A stretch of DNA of 64,000 bases from Amycolatopsis sp. WQ 127309 (GTDB lineage Bacteria; Actinomycetota; Actinomycetes; Mycobacteriales; Pseudonocardiaceae). The notes below the pieces were generated by a model. That model had not been told where the DNA came from. It was given only the letters and a program-made list of their open reading frames with translations, and did no database searches. A program made the translations under genes and the position numbers. Shown here one piece after another: positions 1 through 7,759 of the stretch. Positions within the stretch are counted from its first letter, which is position 1; each line of letters starts with the position of its first letter. The DNA is taken from positions 3,038,001-3,102,000 of the forward strand of contig NZ_CP095481.1 of the NCBI RefSeq assembly GCF_023023025.1, in the 5' to 3' direction.

Positions 1-1477
1 GCACACCGGTGACCGCGGGCAGCTCGTCCAGCACCTCGCGCAACGGCCGGTCCTCACGAACCGCGCGCTGGGACGCCTCGCCGAGCAACTCCTTGGCCGC
101 CGCCTTCCCAAGCAGCGGCGAGAGCGCAGCCGACAACCGCTCGGAGACGATCAGCCCATGCGTCGACGCCAAGTTGTCCCGCATCCGCTCAGGCAGCACG
201 GTCAACCCCCGCGCCAACTCGACGGCCGTGTAAGCAGCACCCCCGGTCAGCCGCAGACACTCCCGGACGAGCTGCCACTCGGCATGCCAAACCCCGGCCG
301 AACGCTCATCCTCGGCCAGCATCGACTGCGTAACCCCTGCAGCCAGCACAGGCACCTGCAGCGCGGCAGAGCGGATCAACGTCGCCAGCACCGGGTTGCG
401 CTTGTGCGGCATCGCGGAAGACCCACCCCGCCCAGCTGCGGCCGGCTCAGCGACTTCGCCCAGCTCGGTCCGAGTAAGCGTCTCGACGTCGACCGCCAGT
501 TTCCCCAACGCACCGGCAGTGAACGCAAGCGCACCGGCAAGGTCCACGACGGGCGTCCGCAGCGAGTGCCACGGCAGCACAGGCGTGGCCAACCCGGTCT
601 CCTCGGCGAAGGCCGCAGTCAGCCGCTGCGCATAGTCACCGTCGGCCGCGCTGACGCCCGCAGGCTTGGTGCCCGCAGCCCCGGCACCGGCCACGCTTGC
701 GTCAGCGAGTCCATCGTCGGCAGGCACGCCAGCGGCCGGCACCGCACCGACAGTCCCGGCACCGGCAGATCCAGCGTCGGCGGGCACGCCGGCGGCATGC
801 CCGCCGTTGCCGAGCCCTCCGTCAGCACGCTCGGCGTCGGCGAGGCGCGCGTACTCGACGTACGCCGCCAGCGTTCCGGCCGCGCCACCCAGCGAGACCG
901 GCAGCCCACCGTCCAGTACGCGCCGGACTCGGACCGCCGCGTCCAGCACCAGCCGGCGCCAGCCCGCGGCCTTGAGCCCGAACGTCGTCGGCACGGCGTG
1001 CGCGGTCAGCGTCCGCCCGGCCATGACCGTGTCCCGGTGCGCGCGAGCCAGATCGGCCAGCGCCTCAGCCGTGGCGTCGAGGTCATCGGCGAGCGGACGC
1101 AGCGTCCGGTCGGCGACCAGCATCATCGCGGTGTCGAAGATGTCCTGGCTGGTCGAGCCACGGTGCACGTACTCGGCCGCCTCAGGCGCGACCGCGCCGA
1201 CGGCCGACGTCAGCGCCTTGACCAGCCCGACGACCGGGTTCGCGGTAGCCCGCGCCCCCCGCGCCAGCTCGACGACGTCGATCCGCGCGCTAGCCGCCGC
1301 CTCGGTGATCACATCCGCGGCCGCCGGAGGCACGGTGCCGAGCCGAGCCTGCGCCCTCGCCAGCGCCGCTTCGGCATCGAGCATGGCGCGCAGCCAGGCT
1401 CCGTCACCGGTCGACGTCTCGGCCGGAGTCCCGGCCCGCACCGGAGACAACAGCCCGGAATCGGGGTCGACGGTCAT
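1..1477 (-). CDS. pcaB: 3-carboxy-cis,cis-muconate cycloisomerase-like lyase (PcaB), C-terminus cut by window edge
   Basis: The frame is open from ATG at 1477 to the window edge, giving 492 codons without a stop. The fumarase/aspartase superfamily signature GGSSAMPHKRNP is encoded around 393-432, and the upstream HRGSTSQDIFDTA segment is the superfamily region that binds substrate. PcaB acts in the protocatechuate branch of the beta-ketoadipate pathway, and the family is normally about 350-450 residues. This copy has an Ala/Gly/Asp-rich low-complexity insertion of about 60 residues (roughly 610-830 on the plus strand) between the second and third conserved regions, which probably forms a surface loop. 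Other pca genes would lie outside the window, so the substrate assignment rests on family resemblance only; adenylosuccinate lyase-like relatives are the alternative. Confidence 0.8.
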   Translation of the reverse strand, partial: MTVDPDSGLLSPVRAGTPAETSTGDGAWLRAMLDAEAALARAQARLGTVPPAAADVITEAAASARIDVVELARGARATANPVVGLVKALTSAVGAVAPEAAEYVHRGSTSQDIFDTAMMLVADRTLRPLADDLDATAEALADLARAHRDTVMAGRTLTAHAVPTTFGLKAAGWRRLVLDAAVRVRRVLDGGLPVSLGGAAGTLAAYVEYARLADAERADGGLGNGGHAAGVPADAGSAGAGTVGAVPAAGVPADDGLADASVAGAGAAGTKPAGVSAADGDYAQRLTAAFAEETGLATPVLPWHSLRTPVVDLAGALAFTAGALGKLAVDVETLTRTELGEVAEPAAAGRGGSSAMPHKRNPVLATLIRSAALQVPVLAAGVTQSMLAEDERSAGVWHAEWQLVRECLRLTGGAAYTAVELARGLTVLPERMRDNLASTHGLIVSERLSAALSPLLGKAAAKELLGEASQRAVREDRPLREVLDELPAVTGV

Positions 1478-1499
1478 AGCGCCAGCATCGCACGCATCC

Positions 1500-1970
1500 G
1501 CCCTCCCGCCCGGCCGAGCAGTCCCCGAAGGCGCGACCGTGCCTCGCCTCGCCAGCCGGTCAGTCGAGACGCGAGCGTCGCTCGCCAGGCCGGTAAGCCC
1601 GAGGGCGCGGCCGTGCCTCGCCAGACCAGCACACGAAGGCGTGAGCGTGCCTCGCCAGGCCAGTACGTCGAGAGCGCCGCCATGCCTCGCCAAGCCGGTG
1701 AGCCGAGAGCCAGAGCGTGCCTCGCCAGGCGGTGAGCCGTCGACGGGAGCGTGCCCCACCGGGCAAGGCCAGCCGAAGCCGCGTGCGTGCCTCGCCGGGC
1801 AAAGCCAGCCGAAGCCGCGGGCGCGCCTCACCAAGGCGAGTCGCCGTCAGCGTGGGCCACCGAGCCGCGTCAGCCGGAGGCGCGTGCGGACTCACCGAGG
1901 CGAACCAGCCGAAGAGCGCGGGCATGCCTCACCCAGGCAAGCCGTCCGGAAGCGCAACGGGCTCACCGAG
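1500..1970. repeat. degenerate minisatellite, unit about 33-37 bp
   Basis: The stretch between pcaB and the next gene is a run of about 12-13 imperfect copies of a unit built around GTGCCTCGCCAGGCC, followed by a purine-rich GAGGCGCGAGC-like half. Copies recur at about 1580, 1614, 1648, 1681, 1718, 1750, 1786, 1824, 1890 and 1923. The period is mostly near 36 bp, so all frames stay open and spurious arginine/alanine-rich reading frames appear on both strands. No start, ribosome binding site or recognisable product supports a gene here. Confidence 0.75.
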
Positions 1971-2026
1971 AACGTCAGACGACCTCCGCCGCTGTCACCC
2001 GGTCGCGTCTGGCACGCTCTCCGTCC

Positions 2027-2659
2027 ATGAGTGACGCCACACCCGGCGAAGACACCGCCGCCGCATCCGAGGAACGGTTGTTCGCCGCCGAGCGGCTCGT
2101 CTTCTTCTCCGACGCCGTCGTGGCCATCGCCATCACCCTGCTCGCGCTCGAGCTGCCGCTGCCGGAGGGCATCACCGGCACCGAGCTGCTGCGCTCACTC
2201 GGCGATCACAAGTCCGAATACGTCTCCTTCCTGATCAGTTTCGCCGTCATCGGCGGCCACTGGCGTGCCCACCACCGCCTGTTCGAGCACGTCACCACGG
2301 TGAACGCCGGCCTGATCAGGATCAGCTTCAGCTGGCTGCTGATGCAGGTGATCATGCCCTTCGCCACGAAGGTGATCGGCGAAGACGGCGCGTTCGAATT
2401 CCGCTTCGTCTTCTACGCCGTCGTGCAGGTCATCGCGATGACCGCGTTCCTCCTGATGGTCTGGCAGATCCAGCGTCACCACCTGTACCGCACGGACACC
2501 CCGCCGGAGCTCTTCGGCAGGACTTACCGCGGGTCCGGCGTGATGATCGCCGCCTTCGCCGTGTCGATCCCGGTCGCTTTCTTCACGCAGTGGGCCTACG
2601 CCTGCTGGATCGTCGTTCCGCTCGTGTCCGGTCTCCTCCTTCGGTTCCGCAAAGCCTGA
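2027..2659 (+). CDS. TMEM175-family (DUF1211) potassium channel-like membrane protein
   Basis: The product has 210 residues and is mostly hydrophobic, with about six predicted membrane helices. Helix 1 carries the family signature as RLVFFSDAVVAIAITLLALE (near residues 23-42), the RxxxFSD motif that lines the pore of bacterial TMEM175 channels. Bacterial members have a single six-helix repeat and assemble as tetramers conducting K+; this length fits. The open frame continues far upstream through the minisatellite, but ATG at 2027 is chosen because the family N-terminus begins shortly before RxxxFSD. It converges with the DinB gene, the two stop codons being adjacent at 2659/2660. Function is inferred from the family. 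Confidence 0.85.
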   Translation: MSDATPGEDTAAASEERLFAAERLVFFSDAVVAIAITLLALELPLPEGITGTELLRSLGDHKSEYVSFLISFAVIGGHWRAHHRLFEHVTTVNAGLIRISFSWLLMQVIMPFATKVIGEDGAFEFRFVFYAVVQVIAMTAFLLMVWQIQRHHLYRTDTPPELFGRTYRGSGVMIAAFAVSIPVAFFTQWAYACWIVVPLVSGLLLRFRKA

Positions 2660-3193
2660 TCACTCGCCCGTCACGCCGTCGACCCGTTCGCGGATCAAGT
2701 CGGCTTGTCCACAGTGGCGCGCGTACTCGCCGACCATCCGCAACATCAGCCAGCGCAAGGTGAACGGCGTGCCGGTGCTGATCCGGGTGCCGGTCGAGTC
2801 CACTGTGCTCGCCGCGACGATCGCTCGTGACCGCTCGCATTCGGCGTGCCACAGGGCGAACGCCTCCTCGACGTCACCATCCAGCACGGTGAACTCGAAG
2901 TCTGGGTCGTCGTCGGAGGTGTAGAGGTTCGGGACGTCCTCGCCCGCGAACTGGATCCGGAACCACCACCGTTCGACGCCGGTGAGGTGCCGCAGCAGCC
3001 CGTGCAGCGACAGCGTCGACGGCGATACCGAGCGCTTCGACAGCTGCGCTGGAGCCAGTCCGGCGCACTTCAGCTCGAACGTGCGCCGGTAGTAGTCGAC
3101 GGTCTCGGTCAGAGCTTGCAGCTCGCCCGCGACCTGGGTCAGCTCGGCGCGCTCACCGGTGAGCCGCGGCCCGTAGACGATGTGTTCGGTCAT
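2660..3193 (-). CDS. DinB/DUF664 family protein
   Basis: The product has 177 residues from ATG at 3193; a longer frame to 3256 gives a poor N-terminus. It shows the DUF664 pattern: an early LLRHLTGVERWWFR helix, an acidic middle and a C-terminal GEYARHCGQADLIRE helix. In actinobacteria such four-helix DinB-like proteins are predicted metal-dependent, thiol (mycothiol)-linked enzymes using three histidines. The third position, usually His in GHADLLRE, reads Gln here (GQAD), so the metal site may be altered. It converges with the TMEM175-like gene. The substrate is unknown. Confidence 0.8.
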   Translation of the reverse strand: MTEHIVYGPRLTGERAELTQVAGELQALTETVDYYRRTFELKCAGLAPAQLSKRSVSPSTLSLHGLLRHLTGVERWWFRIQFAGEDVPNLYTSDDDPDFEFTVLDGDVEEAFALWHAECERSRAIVAASTVDSTGTRISTGTPFTLRWLMLRMVGEYARHCGQADLIRERVDGVTGE

Positions 3194-3403
3194 GTGCGGA
3201 GCGTGCCAGAGGGGTACGACAATTTCGGTTCGCGGCGCCGGCCGGTGACCGGGCAACGGCCGATAAGCCCAGTTCAGACACGGTTTCGCGGACCAGGTAA
3301 CGAATCTTCGGGAGTGGCGATCTGATCTTCGTCACCTGCTGCGCGGTACCAGTCCCCACCGGTCGGAGCGGCACCCTTCGGTTCGGAAACAGGAGAACAA
3401 ACT

Positions 3404-4252
3404 ATGGAGCGAACCGGTCGAAGAGCCGCCGTTCTGGCCGCGCTGGCCGCGGCGGTCATGCTGGCGGCACCCGCGGTCGCGTCCGCGGCCCCGCCCGCCA
3501 GCGCGATCGACGTCAGCGACACGAGCCTCCACGCCGGCGACACGTTCACGGTCACGGAGCAGCTCTACAACCCGACCGACTTCACGGTCACCGGGGCGAA
3601 AGCGGCGGTCTACACCAAGGAATCGCCGATCGTCGACCTGGTGGACCTGGTGTCGTGCACCGGTTCGATCGCGCCGTGCGGGCCGTACTTCAGCAGCTAC
3701 CGCGGCGGTGTCGGTGACCTGGGCCCGGGCGAGAGCGGGTCGGTGACGTTCACCTTCAAGGTCAAGGACGACGCCACCGGCGGCCAGTTCACGCTGCAGC
3801 ACCAGTTCGCGGGCGACAACTACGCGTTCGGCGTCGAGGACGGCCCGGCCGTCACGATCACGGCGGCGCCGAAGGCCGACGTCAAGGTCGCGCTCACGGC
3901 CACCCCGCGCATCGGTGTGTTCGCCCGCGTCGACTACGTGGTCACGGCCTCGAACACCGGCCCGGCCGCGGCGACCGGCGTCCGCGTGACGGTCAACCCG
4001 GGTGCGAACCGCTCGGTCATCTCGACGACCGGCTGCACCAAGACCGGAGCGACGCTGAGCTGCACGATCGGCACCCTCGCCCCGGGCGCCTCGGCGACGG
4101 CCAAGTTCACGTCCGAGGGCGGCATCCTCGCCTGGGGCGCGTTCACGGCCACGGCCCAGCGCGCGGCGAGCACCCCGGCCGACCCGAACACGGCCAACGA
4201 CGCGGCGTCGAAGAAGTGCACGGCGTACACGGGCCTGTACGTGACGTGCTGA
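3404..4252 (+). CDS. secreted DUF11/CARDB-like repeat protein
   Basis: The product has 282 residues. ATG at 3404 follows an AGGAG site and starts a typical Sec signal peptide (basic start, Ala/Leu core, AXA cleavage near residue 28). The mature part looks like two beta-sandwich units. The second (residues about 155-265) has the DUF11 pattern, with VDYVVTASNTGPAAATGVRV followed by an LSCTIGTLAPGASAT segment. Paired cysteines near the middle and the C-terminus probably form disulfides outside the cell. DUF11 domains occur in cell-surface adhesive or structural proteins. No sortase motif or transmembrane anchor is visible, so it is probably released. Confidence 0.75.
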   Translation: MERTGRRAAVLAALAAAVMLAAPAVASAAPPASAIDVSDTSLHAGDTFTVTEQLYNPTDFTVTGAKAAVYTKESPIVDLVDLVSCTGSIAPCGPYFSSYRGGVGDLGPGESGSVTFTFKVKDDATGGQFTLQHQFAGDNYAFGVEDGPAVTITAAPKADVKVALTATPRIGVFARVDYVVTASNTGPAAATGVRVTVNPGANRSVISTTGCTKTGATLSCTIGTLAPGASATAKFTSEGGILAWGAFTATAQRAASTPADPNTANDAASKKCTAYTGLYVTC

Positions 4253-4270
4253 TCCGTCCATAAGGGAGCT

Positions 4271-4828
4271 TCAGAGCGCGAAGTCCGCCGTGCGGCCCCG
4301 GTGCCGCACGGCGGACGCGGTCTCCTCGACGCTCTGCTCGGAGGTGTCCAGCACGAACCGCTCGAGCTCACCCAGCGCGGCGAACGCGCCGTGCATCCCC
4401 TTGATGGGCTCGACCTCGGTGAGCTCCCGTCCTTCACGAGCGGTCCCGCGCGCGAGGGTCACTTCCAGACTCGGTCGTAGCACGACGTAGAACAGGTCCA
4501 GACCGTCCCGCTCGACGGCGTCGCGGAACGGCTGAAGTGCCCACGGCCCGACGATGCCATCGAGGACGACGTCATAACCCCCACGGGCGTAGCCACAGGC
4601 GGCGTCGGCGAGCACGCCGAGCACGATCTCGTTCTGCCGCGCGGCTTCGGGCAGGTACGGCGGCACGAACCCGGTCCGGATCCAGACGTAGAAGCTGTCG
4701 GTGTGCAGATGGACGGTCGCCCGCGCAGCCTCCGAGGCGACCATCTGGGCAACGGTGGACTTCCCGGCCCCGGGCGGGCCCGTGAGGATCAGCAGCGAAC
4801 CGGCGTCGTCAGGCATGGACGCCATCAT
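4271..4828 (-). CDS. P-loop kinase-like ATPase (AAA_33 / zeta-type)
   Basis: The product has about 185 residues and is a compact P-loop fold: Walker A LTGPPGAGKST near the N-terminus, a central AGYDVVLDGIVG-type strand and an arginine-containing lid region (LARGTAREGRE). This layout matches small nucleotide/antibiotic kinase-like proteins (AAA_33, zeta or chloramphenicol phosphotransferase relatives). Several start codons lie close together (4837, 4828, 4825, 4816) with no clear ribosome binding site; 4828 is a compromise. No antitoxin partner is visible, so a toxin role is not supported. It ends 18 nt from the convergent DUF11 gene. Confidence 0.75.
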   Translation of the reverse strand: MMASMPDDAGSLLILTGPPGAGKSTVAQMVASEAARATVHLHTDSFYVWIRTGFVPPYLPEAARQNEIVLGVLADAACGYARGGYDVVLDGIVGPWALQPFRDAVERDGLDLFYVVLRPSLEVTLARGTAREGRELTEVEPIKGMHGAFAALGELERFVLDTSEQSVEETASAVRHRGRTADFAL

Positions 4829-4924
4829 GAGCACCACCGCCGGCCAAGACCAGTCTTGACCTTCCAGGCGGCCTGATCCACCCGCGGAGGGCGGCTGAGC
4901 GGGCCCCGGCTAAGCTGGTAGCAC

Positions 4925-4997
4925 GGGCCGTTAGCTCAATTGGTAGAGCTGCGGACTTTTAATCCGTAGGTTCTGGGTTCGAGCCCCAGGCGGCCCA
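4925..4997 (+). tRNA. tRNA-Lys (anticodon TTT)
   Basis: A full cloverleaf can be drawn: acceptor GGGCCGT/GCGGCCC with discriminator A, D-arm TTAGCTCAATTGGTAGAGC, anticodon stem-loop with TTT in a CTTTTAA loop, and T-arm GGGTTCGAGCCCC. CCA is not encoded. Confidence 0.97.
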
Positions 4998-5141
4998 CTC
5001 GAGTTCCCTGCTCGGCGGCTATCACGTCGCCGGCGGGCACGGTTGCGTGGGAGGCTTCGCGCGTGGACCGGAACCGATCGGTGGCCGACTGTCTCCACGC
5101 GAGCCGTCGAGTGCGGCCGGTGCCTGTGGGAAGGTCGTGAC

Positions 5142-5630
5142 GTGGATCAGACCCGGTTGCTTCTCGTCCTTCGGCACGCCAAGTCGGCTTGGCCGGAAGG
5201 TGTCGACGACCACGAACGTCCTCTCGGGCCGCGCGGGCTCAAGGACGCTCCCAAGGCCGGGCGCTGGCTGAAGGAACACGGCTACCTGCCCGAGCGTGTC
5301 CGCTGCTCCACCGCCCGCCGGGCGCGGGAGACCTGGCAGCTCGTCTCCGGGGAGTTCGAACAGCAGCCGCCGGTCGAGTACGACGATGCGCTCTACGGCG
5401 GTGACTACCTGGAGATCGCGCGTCGAACACCCGACGACGTCACCAGGCTCGCCATCGTCGGGCACGAGCCCAGTGTCAGCGAAGTGACTTTCCAGCTTGC
5501 CGGAAGAACTGCGATCGACGCGTTCCCGACCGGTGCCGTCGCGGTATTCGAAGTCACGGAAAGCTGGGCCCGGCTCGACCGGGCCCAGCTGACCGCATTC
5601 TTCCGGCCGCGGGATTTGCCGGGAAACTAA
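5142..5630 (+). CDS. SixA-like phosphohistidine phosphatase (histidine phosphatase superfamily)
   Basis: The product has 162 residues from GTG at 5142, preceded by a GGAAGG site; the frame is open further upstream but lacks conserved sequence. The catalytic LLVLRHAKS motif (the RHG equivalent) lies at the N-terminus, followed by the DHERPLGPRG segment typical of SixA, and a second catalytic histidine sits in IVGHEPSVS. SixA-type enzymes remove phosphate from phosphohistidine or small phosphoesters in the cytoplasm. The gene follows tRNA-Lys and its stop overlaps the stop of the convergent S1 protease by a few bases. Confidence 0.88.
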   Translation: MDQTRLLLVLRHAKSAWPEGVDDHERPLGPRGLKDAPKAGRWLKEHGYLPERVRCSTARRARETWQLVSGEFEQQPPVEYDDALYGGDYLEIARRTPDDVTRLAIVGHEPSVSEVTFQLAGRTAIDAFPTGAVAVFEVTESWARLDRAQLTAFFRPRDLPGN

Positions 5631-6331
5631 ACTCCGGCCACCTGGGAAATCCAGCTGCGGTAACGCGTGATGTTCGTGTACGCCGTGTTGTTCGACCTGT
5701 CACTGGTCGAGGCGACGCCGACCTGGCGGCCCGAGGCGAACATCGGGCCGCCCGAATCGCCGCCCGCGGTGATGCCGTTGACGCGGTTGGCGCACACCGC
5801 CACGCCGCCCGTGTAGTCGCTGCAGCCGATGGAGTTCACCCGGACCGTCGCGACCTTCAGGTACCGCGACTGGCAGTTGATCTCGGAGCCGCACTGGCTC
5901 GTCGCGCCCCAGCCGTAGACCGAGACGTTCTGGCCGACCGAGACGTCGCCGACGTTGCCGAGCGGCGAGTACGTCGCGCTCACCGACGTCGTCAGGCGGA
6001 CGATCGCCAGGTCGGCGACGCCGTTGTAGCGGGTGATCGTCGAGCCGGTGGCCGTCGTGCCGCCGCTGGACTGGTCCAGGCTGCCGATCCGGAACGTGTA
6101 CGTGCCGGCGCTGCTGACGCAGTGCTTCGCCGTCAGGATGTACTGCGGCGCGATGATCGTCGCGGTGCAGTTCTGCTGTCCGTTCACGAACAGCCGCGCC
6201 GCCCAGGGGCCGCTCGACGCGTTGCTGCCGCCGATGATCGACGTCTGGGCCGTCGCGGGGCCGGCGAGACCGACCACCGCCAATGCCGTACTGGCGGCGA
6301 GCAGGACCAATTTGCCGAAGCGTACTTTCAC
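5627..6331 (-). CDS. secreted trypsin-like serine protease (S1)
   Basis: The product has about 234 residues. A Sec signal peptide ends at AXA near residue 28. A short propeptide is followed by IIGG, the new N-terminus expected after trypsin-type activation. The catalytic triad is visible as LTAKHC (His), ADLAIVRL (Asp) and GGDSGGP (Ser), and six cysteines fit three disulfides. GTG at 6331 is preferred over GTG at 6337 because the AGGAG site needs that spacing. Streptomyces trypsin-like proteases are close in size and layout. It is extracellular; the substrate is unknown. Confidence 0.92.
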   Translation of the reverse strand: MKVRFGKLVLLAASTALAVVGLAGPATAQTSIIGGSNASSGPWAARLFVNGQQNCTATIIAPQYILTAKHCVSSAGTYTFRIGSLDQSSGGTTATGSTITRYNGVADLAIVRLTTSVSATYSPLGNVGDVSVGQNVSVYGWGATSQCGSEINCQSRYLKVATVRVNSIGCSDYTGGVAVCANRVNGITAGGDSGGPMFASGRQVGVASTSDRSNNTAYTNITRYRSWISQVAGV

Positions 6332-6555
6332 GCTCACTCCTCATGGGTGCGGAAGACCCGCACGGAAAAGGCCGGTGGGGACCGAACGTGAGGATTGTCC
6401 GATTGTTCGGGTAATTTCCGGAACCGACGAAAGTCGTCCGGCGAACCCTCAATTATTTCCGGGAGGAGGGCTACCTATTGTTCCCGTGCTCAACCCCGAG
6501 GGCGGGGATCCCGGGTCGGACGCGTCGACGGCCGGCGTGCTGCTCGACCGCGTCG

Positions 6556-6966
6556 TCAGGCCGTGACGCGCGTCGGGGCCGTCTTGCGCAGCCAGTACAG
6601 GCCGATGACCGGCAGGACCAGCGGGATGAAGAGGTAACCCTCGCCGTAGACCGACCAGACGGTCGGGTGCCGGAACGCGGCCGCGTCGACGATGCTCAGC
6701 GTGCCGATGGTCAGGACGCCCAGCAGCTCGATCGAGCAGGCCGTCAGGGCCACGCGCCACCAGCCGTCGCCGCGGCGGGCCAGTGCGATCGTCGCGACGA
6801 TGTAGACGACCGCGGCGAACGCCGAGAGGATGTACGCGAGCGGCGCTTCGTGGAACTTCGTGCTGATCTGGACGCCCGCACGCGACGTCGCCGCCAGCGC
6901 GAAGATCGCGTACACGGCGACGAGCACCCGTCCGGGGCCGGTGGCCGTCCTACGCTGTTGCTCCAC
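6556..6966 (-). CDS. small conserved membrane protein (4 TM)
   Basis: The product has 136 residues with four hydrophobic helices (about 14-30, 43-62, 72-92 and 109-127). A conserved-looking SVYGEGYLFIPLVLPVIGLY segment precedes a short basic tail. I do not recognise a named family. GTG at 6966 overlaps the end of the upstream gene by 17 nt, so the two are probably translated together. The pair may form a membrane complex, but nothing here indicates function. Confidence 0.7.
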   Translation of the reverse strand: MEQQRRTATGPGRVLVAVYAIFALAATSRAGVQISTKFHEAPLAYILSAFAAVVYIVATIALARRGDGWWRVALTACSIELLGVLTIGTLSIVDAAAFRHPTVWSVYGEGYLFIPLVLPVIGLYWLRKTAPTRVTA

Positions 6967-7315
6967 TCCACACCTCGTTCAGTCGCAGCACCATCACCGG
7001 GATGGCCAGGCAGGCGATGCCGAGCACGACCGTGCTCGACCGGCTCCGCTCGGCCAGTGCCCAGGCGGCGCCGGCGGGCAGCACGACCAGGCAGCCGATC
7101 AGGTAGGCGAGGAACGTCGCCAGGCTGCCGGGGCGCTCACCGCCGGCGAGCAGCACGATCCCGATCACCAGCTGGACGACCAGCAGCACCTCGATGACCG
7201 CGAGCGCGATCAGGAGCGCGTTGTCCGGCTCCCGGTTGCGGGCCGACTGGACGAAGCTCCAGAGCGCGACGAGCGTGGCGGCCACGGCCACCGTCACGGC
7301 GAATCCGAAGATCAC
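6950..7315 (-). CDS. small conserved membrane protein (4 TM), first gene of pair
   Basis: The product has 121 residues with four hydrophobic segments spanning most of its length and a short periplasmic-looking tail ending in LNEVWSGATA. GTG at 7315 is chosen because AAGGAGGA lies 4-5 nt upstream; TTG at 7345 would lack a site. It overlaps the following membrane gene. No family name can be given from sequence alone. Confidence 0.7.
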   Translation of the reverse strand: MIFGFAVTVAVAATLVALWSFVQSARNREPDNALLIALAVIEVLLVVQLVIGIVLLAGGERPGSLATFLAYLIGCLVVLPAGAAWALAERSRSSTVVLGIACLAIPVMVLRLNEVWSGATA

Positions 7316-7345
7316 CAGTTCCTCCTTCCGGTCCGCGGGCGTCAA

Positions 7346-7759
7346 CTTACTCCGGGGTACCGGCCGGCCCGCCGAGCGAGGGCCGCGGGCGTGGCGCGGG
7401 CCACGTCCGGGTGATCCACAGTGGACCGGACAACCGACCTGACCTCGCGATACCGGGAAAATTGATCACCAGGTGTCCTTGATGGCATTCTGCCAATTCG
7501 GCGGTTTATTCCGGCGGGCTCTTGTTCGGACCTGCGGGAATGACGAAAAACCTTCGTGTTACACCCCGACAGGGTGGTTGGTTGCCTGGTGGAAATCACG
7601 CAGTGTTCAGCTACTGCCTGGTAAGTGTCGCTTTTGCCTACCTCGGATAGCCCAGTTGAACCCCCGGGTTGGCGGATTGGCGCGGGACCGCTCGGCATGG
7701 GGGAATATTCCTCGTCCCGGGCCACGCCGCACCGGGGAACGCACAGAGGGGCAATCTCG
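7346..7759 (+). promoter_or_regulatory. upstream region of the lanthipeptide operon
   Basis: This 414-nt gap before lanKC holds no convincing gene. It contains the 10-bp palindrome GGAATATTCC at 7702-7711, just before the start, an AT-richer stretch around 7460-7560 unlike its surroundings, and a GAGGGG ribosome binding site at 7746-7751. The operon promoter and any AmfR/RamR-type activator sites must lie here; which element is bound cannot be told by eye. Confidence 0.45.

Noticed and set aside
158..2030. Long plus-strand open frames over pcaB and the minisatellite
   Set aside because: They are Arg/Pro/Ala-rich, lack ribosome sites and oppose the conserved lyase frame or run through non-coding repeats.
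4271..4828. Zeta-type toxin
   Set aside because: The P-loop fits, but no epsilon-like antitoxin or coupled small gene is present.
5627..6331. S1 protease as the lanthipeptide leader protease
   Set aside because: It is 1.4 kb away on the other strand with two membrane genes between; nothing but proximity supports it.
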